42,112 nucleotides of DNA. It comes from Oscillospiraceae bacterium. Its GTDB lineage: Bacteria; Bacillota_A; Clostridia; Oscillospirales; CAG-272. Each line of letters starts with the position of its first letter. Within the stretch, counting starts at the first letter, position 1. The stretch spans positions 1-42,112 of the forward strand of contig SVRU01000014.1 in NCBI GenBank assembly GCA_015064665.1, written 5' to 3'. Below, piece after piece: positions 42,007-42,112 of this stretch. The position numbers and the translations under genes are program-made. A model generated the notes under the pieces. It made no database searches. It was given only the letters and a program-made list of their open reading frames with translations, and was not told the origin of the DNA.

Positions 42007-42112
42007 TTTTTAGAGAGTTTGATCCTGGCTCAGGATTAACGCTGGCGGCGTGCATAACACATTCAAGTCGAACGGAATAAATTGCTTCGGTAATTTATTT
42101 AGTGGCGGACGG
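42007..42112 (+). rRNA. rrs: 16S ribosomal RNA, first ~106 bases
   Basis: The universal 5' sequence AGAGTTTGATCCTGGCTCAG is exact at 42014-42033 (E. coli positions 8-27), followed by the ACGCTGGCGGCGTGC block and a V1 stem-loop closed by CTTCGG. The gene runs off the right edge. The 5' end is set about seven bases before the universal stretch. Compared with usual Clostridia the conserved block reads GCATAACACATTCAAGTCGAACGG where CTTAACACATGCAAGTCGAACGG is common, a small lineage marker. Confidence 0.95.

Overview
The window reads as chromosomal DNA from an endospore-forming, Gram-positive member of the Clostridia, probably an uncultured gut-type lineage. The evidence is a spore germination protease (gpr), a sigma-H-like sigma factor, an FtsK/SpoIIIE translocase, families common in Clostridia (DUF512 radical SAM-like protein, the TIGR03960/TIGR03936 pair, DUF421/DUF4363, DUF4364, VanZ-like), strong AGGAG-type ribosome binding sites and many TTGACA-17-TATAAT promoters. 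No transposase, integrase, phage gene or CRISPR array was seen.

Layout. 1-1302 (-): 5' part of a superfamily I helicase. 1689-4109 (+): a strongly promoted secreted protein. 4247-5101 (+): serine acetyltransferase. 5162-5917 (-): TtcA-like tRNA thiolase. 5981-6553 (+): N-acetylmuramoyl-L-alanine amidase. 6590-11608 (-): FtsK/SpoIIIE, a DJ-1 protein and a zinc-ribbon protein in one operon. 11801-19050 (+): a long housekeeping operon, cysS, Sel1-repeat protein, VanZ-like protein, DUF512 protein, der, obg, nitroreductase, with one clear promoter and one clear terminator. 19127-29880: a carbohydrate-active island with two DUF4838 paralogues and a GH78 rhamnosidase on the minus strand, and two beta-helix paralogues on the plus strand, divergent from a shared control region. 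29979-30857 (-): gpr. 31125-33492 (+): a solute-binding lipoprotein and a DUF4364 protein. 33625-34602 (+): sigma factor, a shortened tRNA-like sequence and a zinc-ribbon protein. 34872-40697 (+): RlmB, a membrane protein that looks like a P-type ATPase without its catalytic motif, and the TIGR03960/TIGR03936 pair. 40690-41690 (-): DUF421/DUF4363. 41772-42112 (+): promoter, leader and first bases of a 16S rRNA gene.

How the parts fit. The island at 19-30 kb looks like a dedicated intracellular route for a rhamnose-containing, pectin-like glycan: none of the five enzymes has a signal peptide, and no permease is present here. The cysS-obg operon joins translation and ribosome assembly. The two observations most worth pursuing are the degenerate P-type ATPase at 35637-38147 and the 63-nt tRNA-like sequence at 34221-34283. 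All family calls rest on reading motifs by eye; no database search was run.
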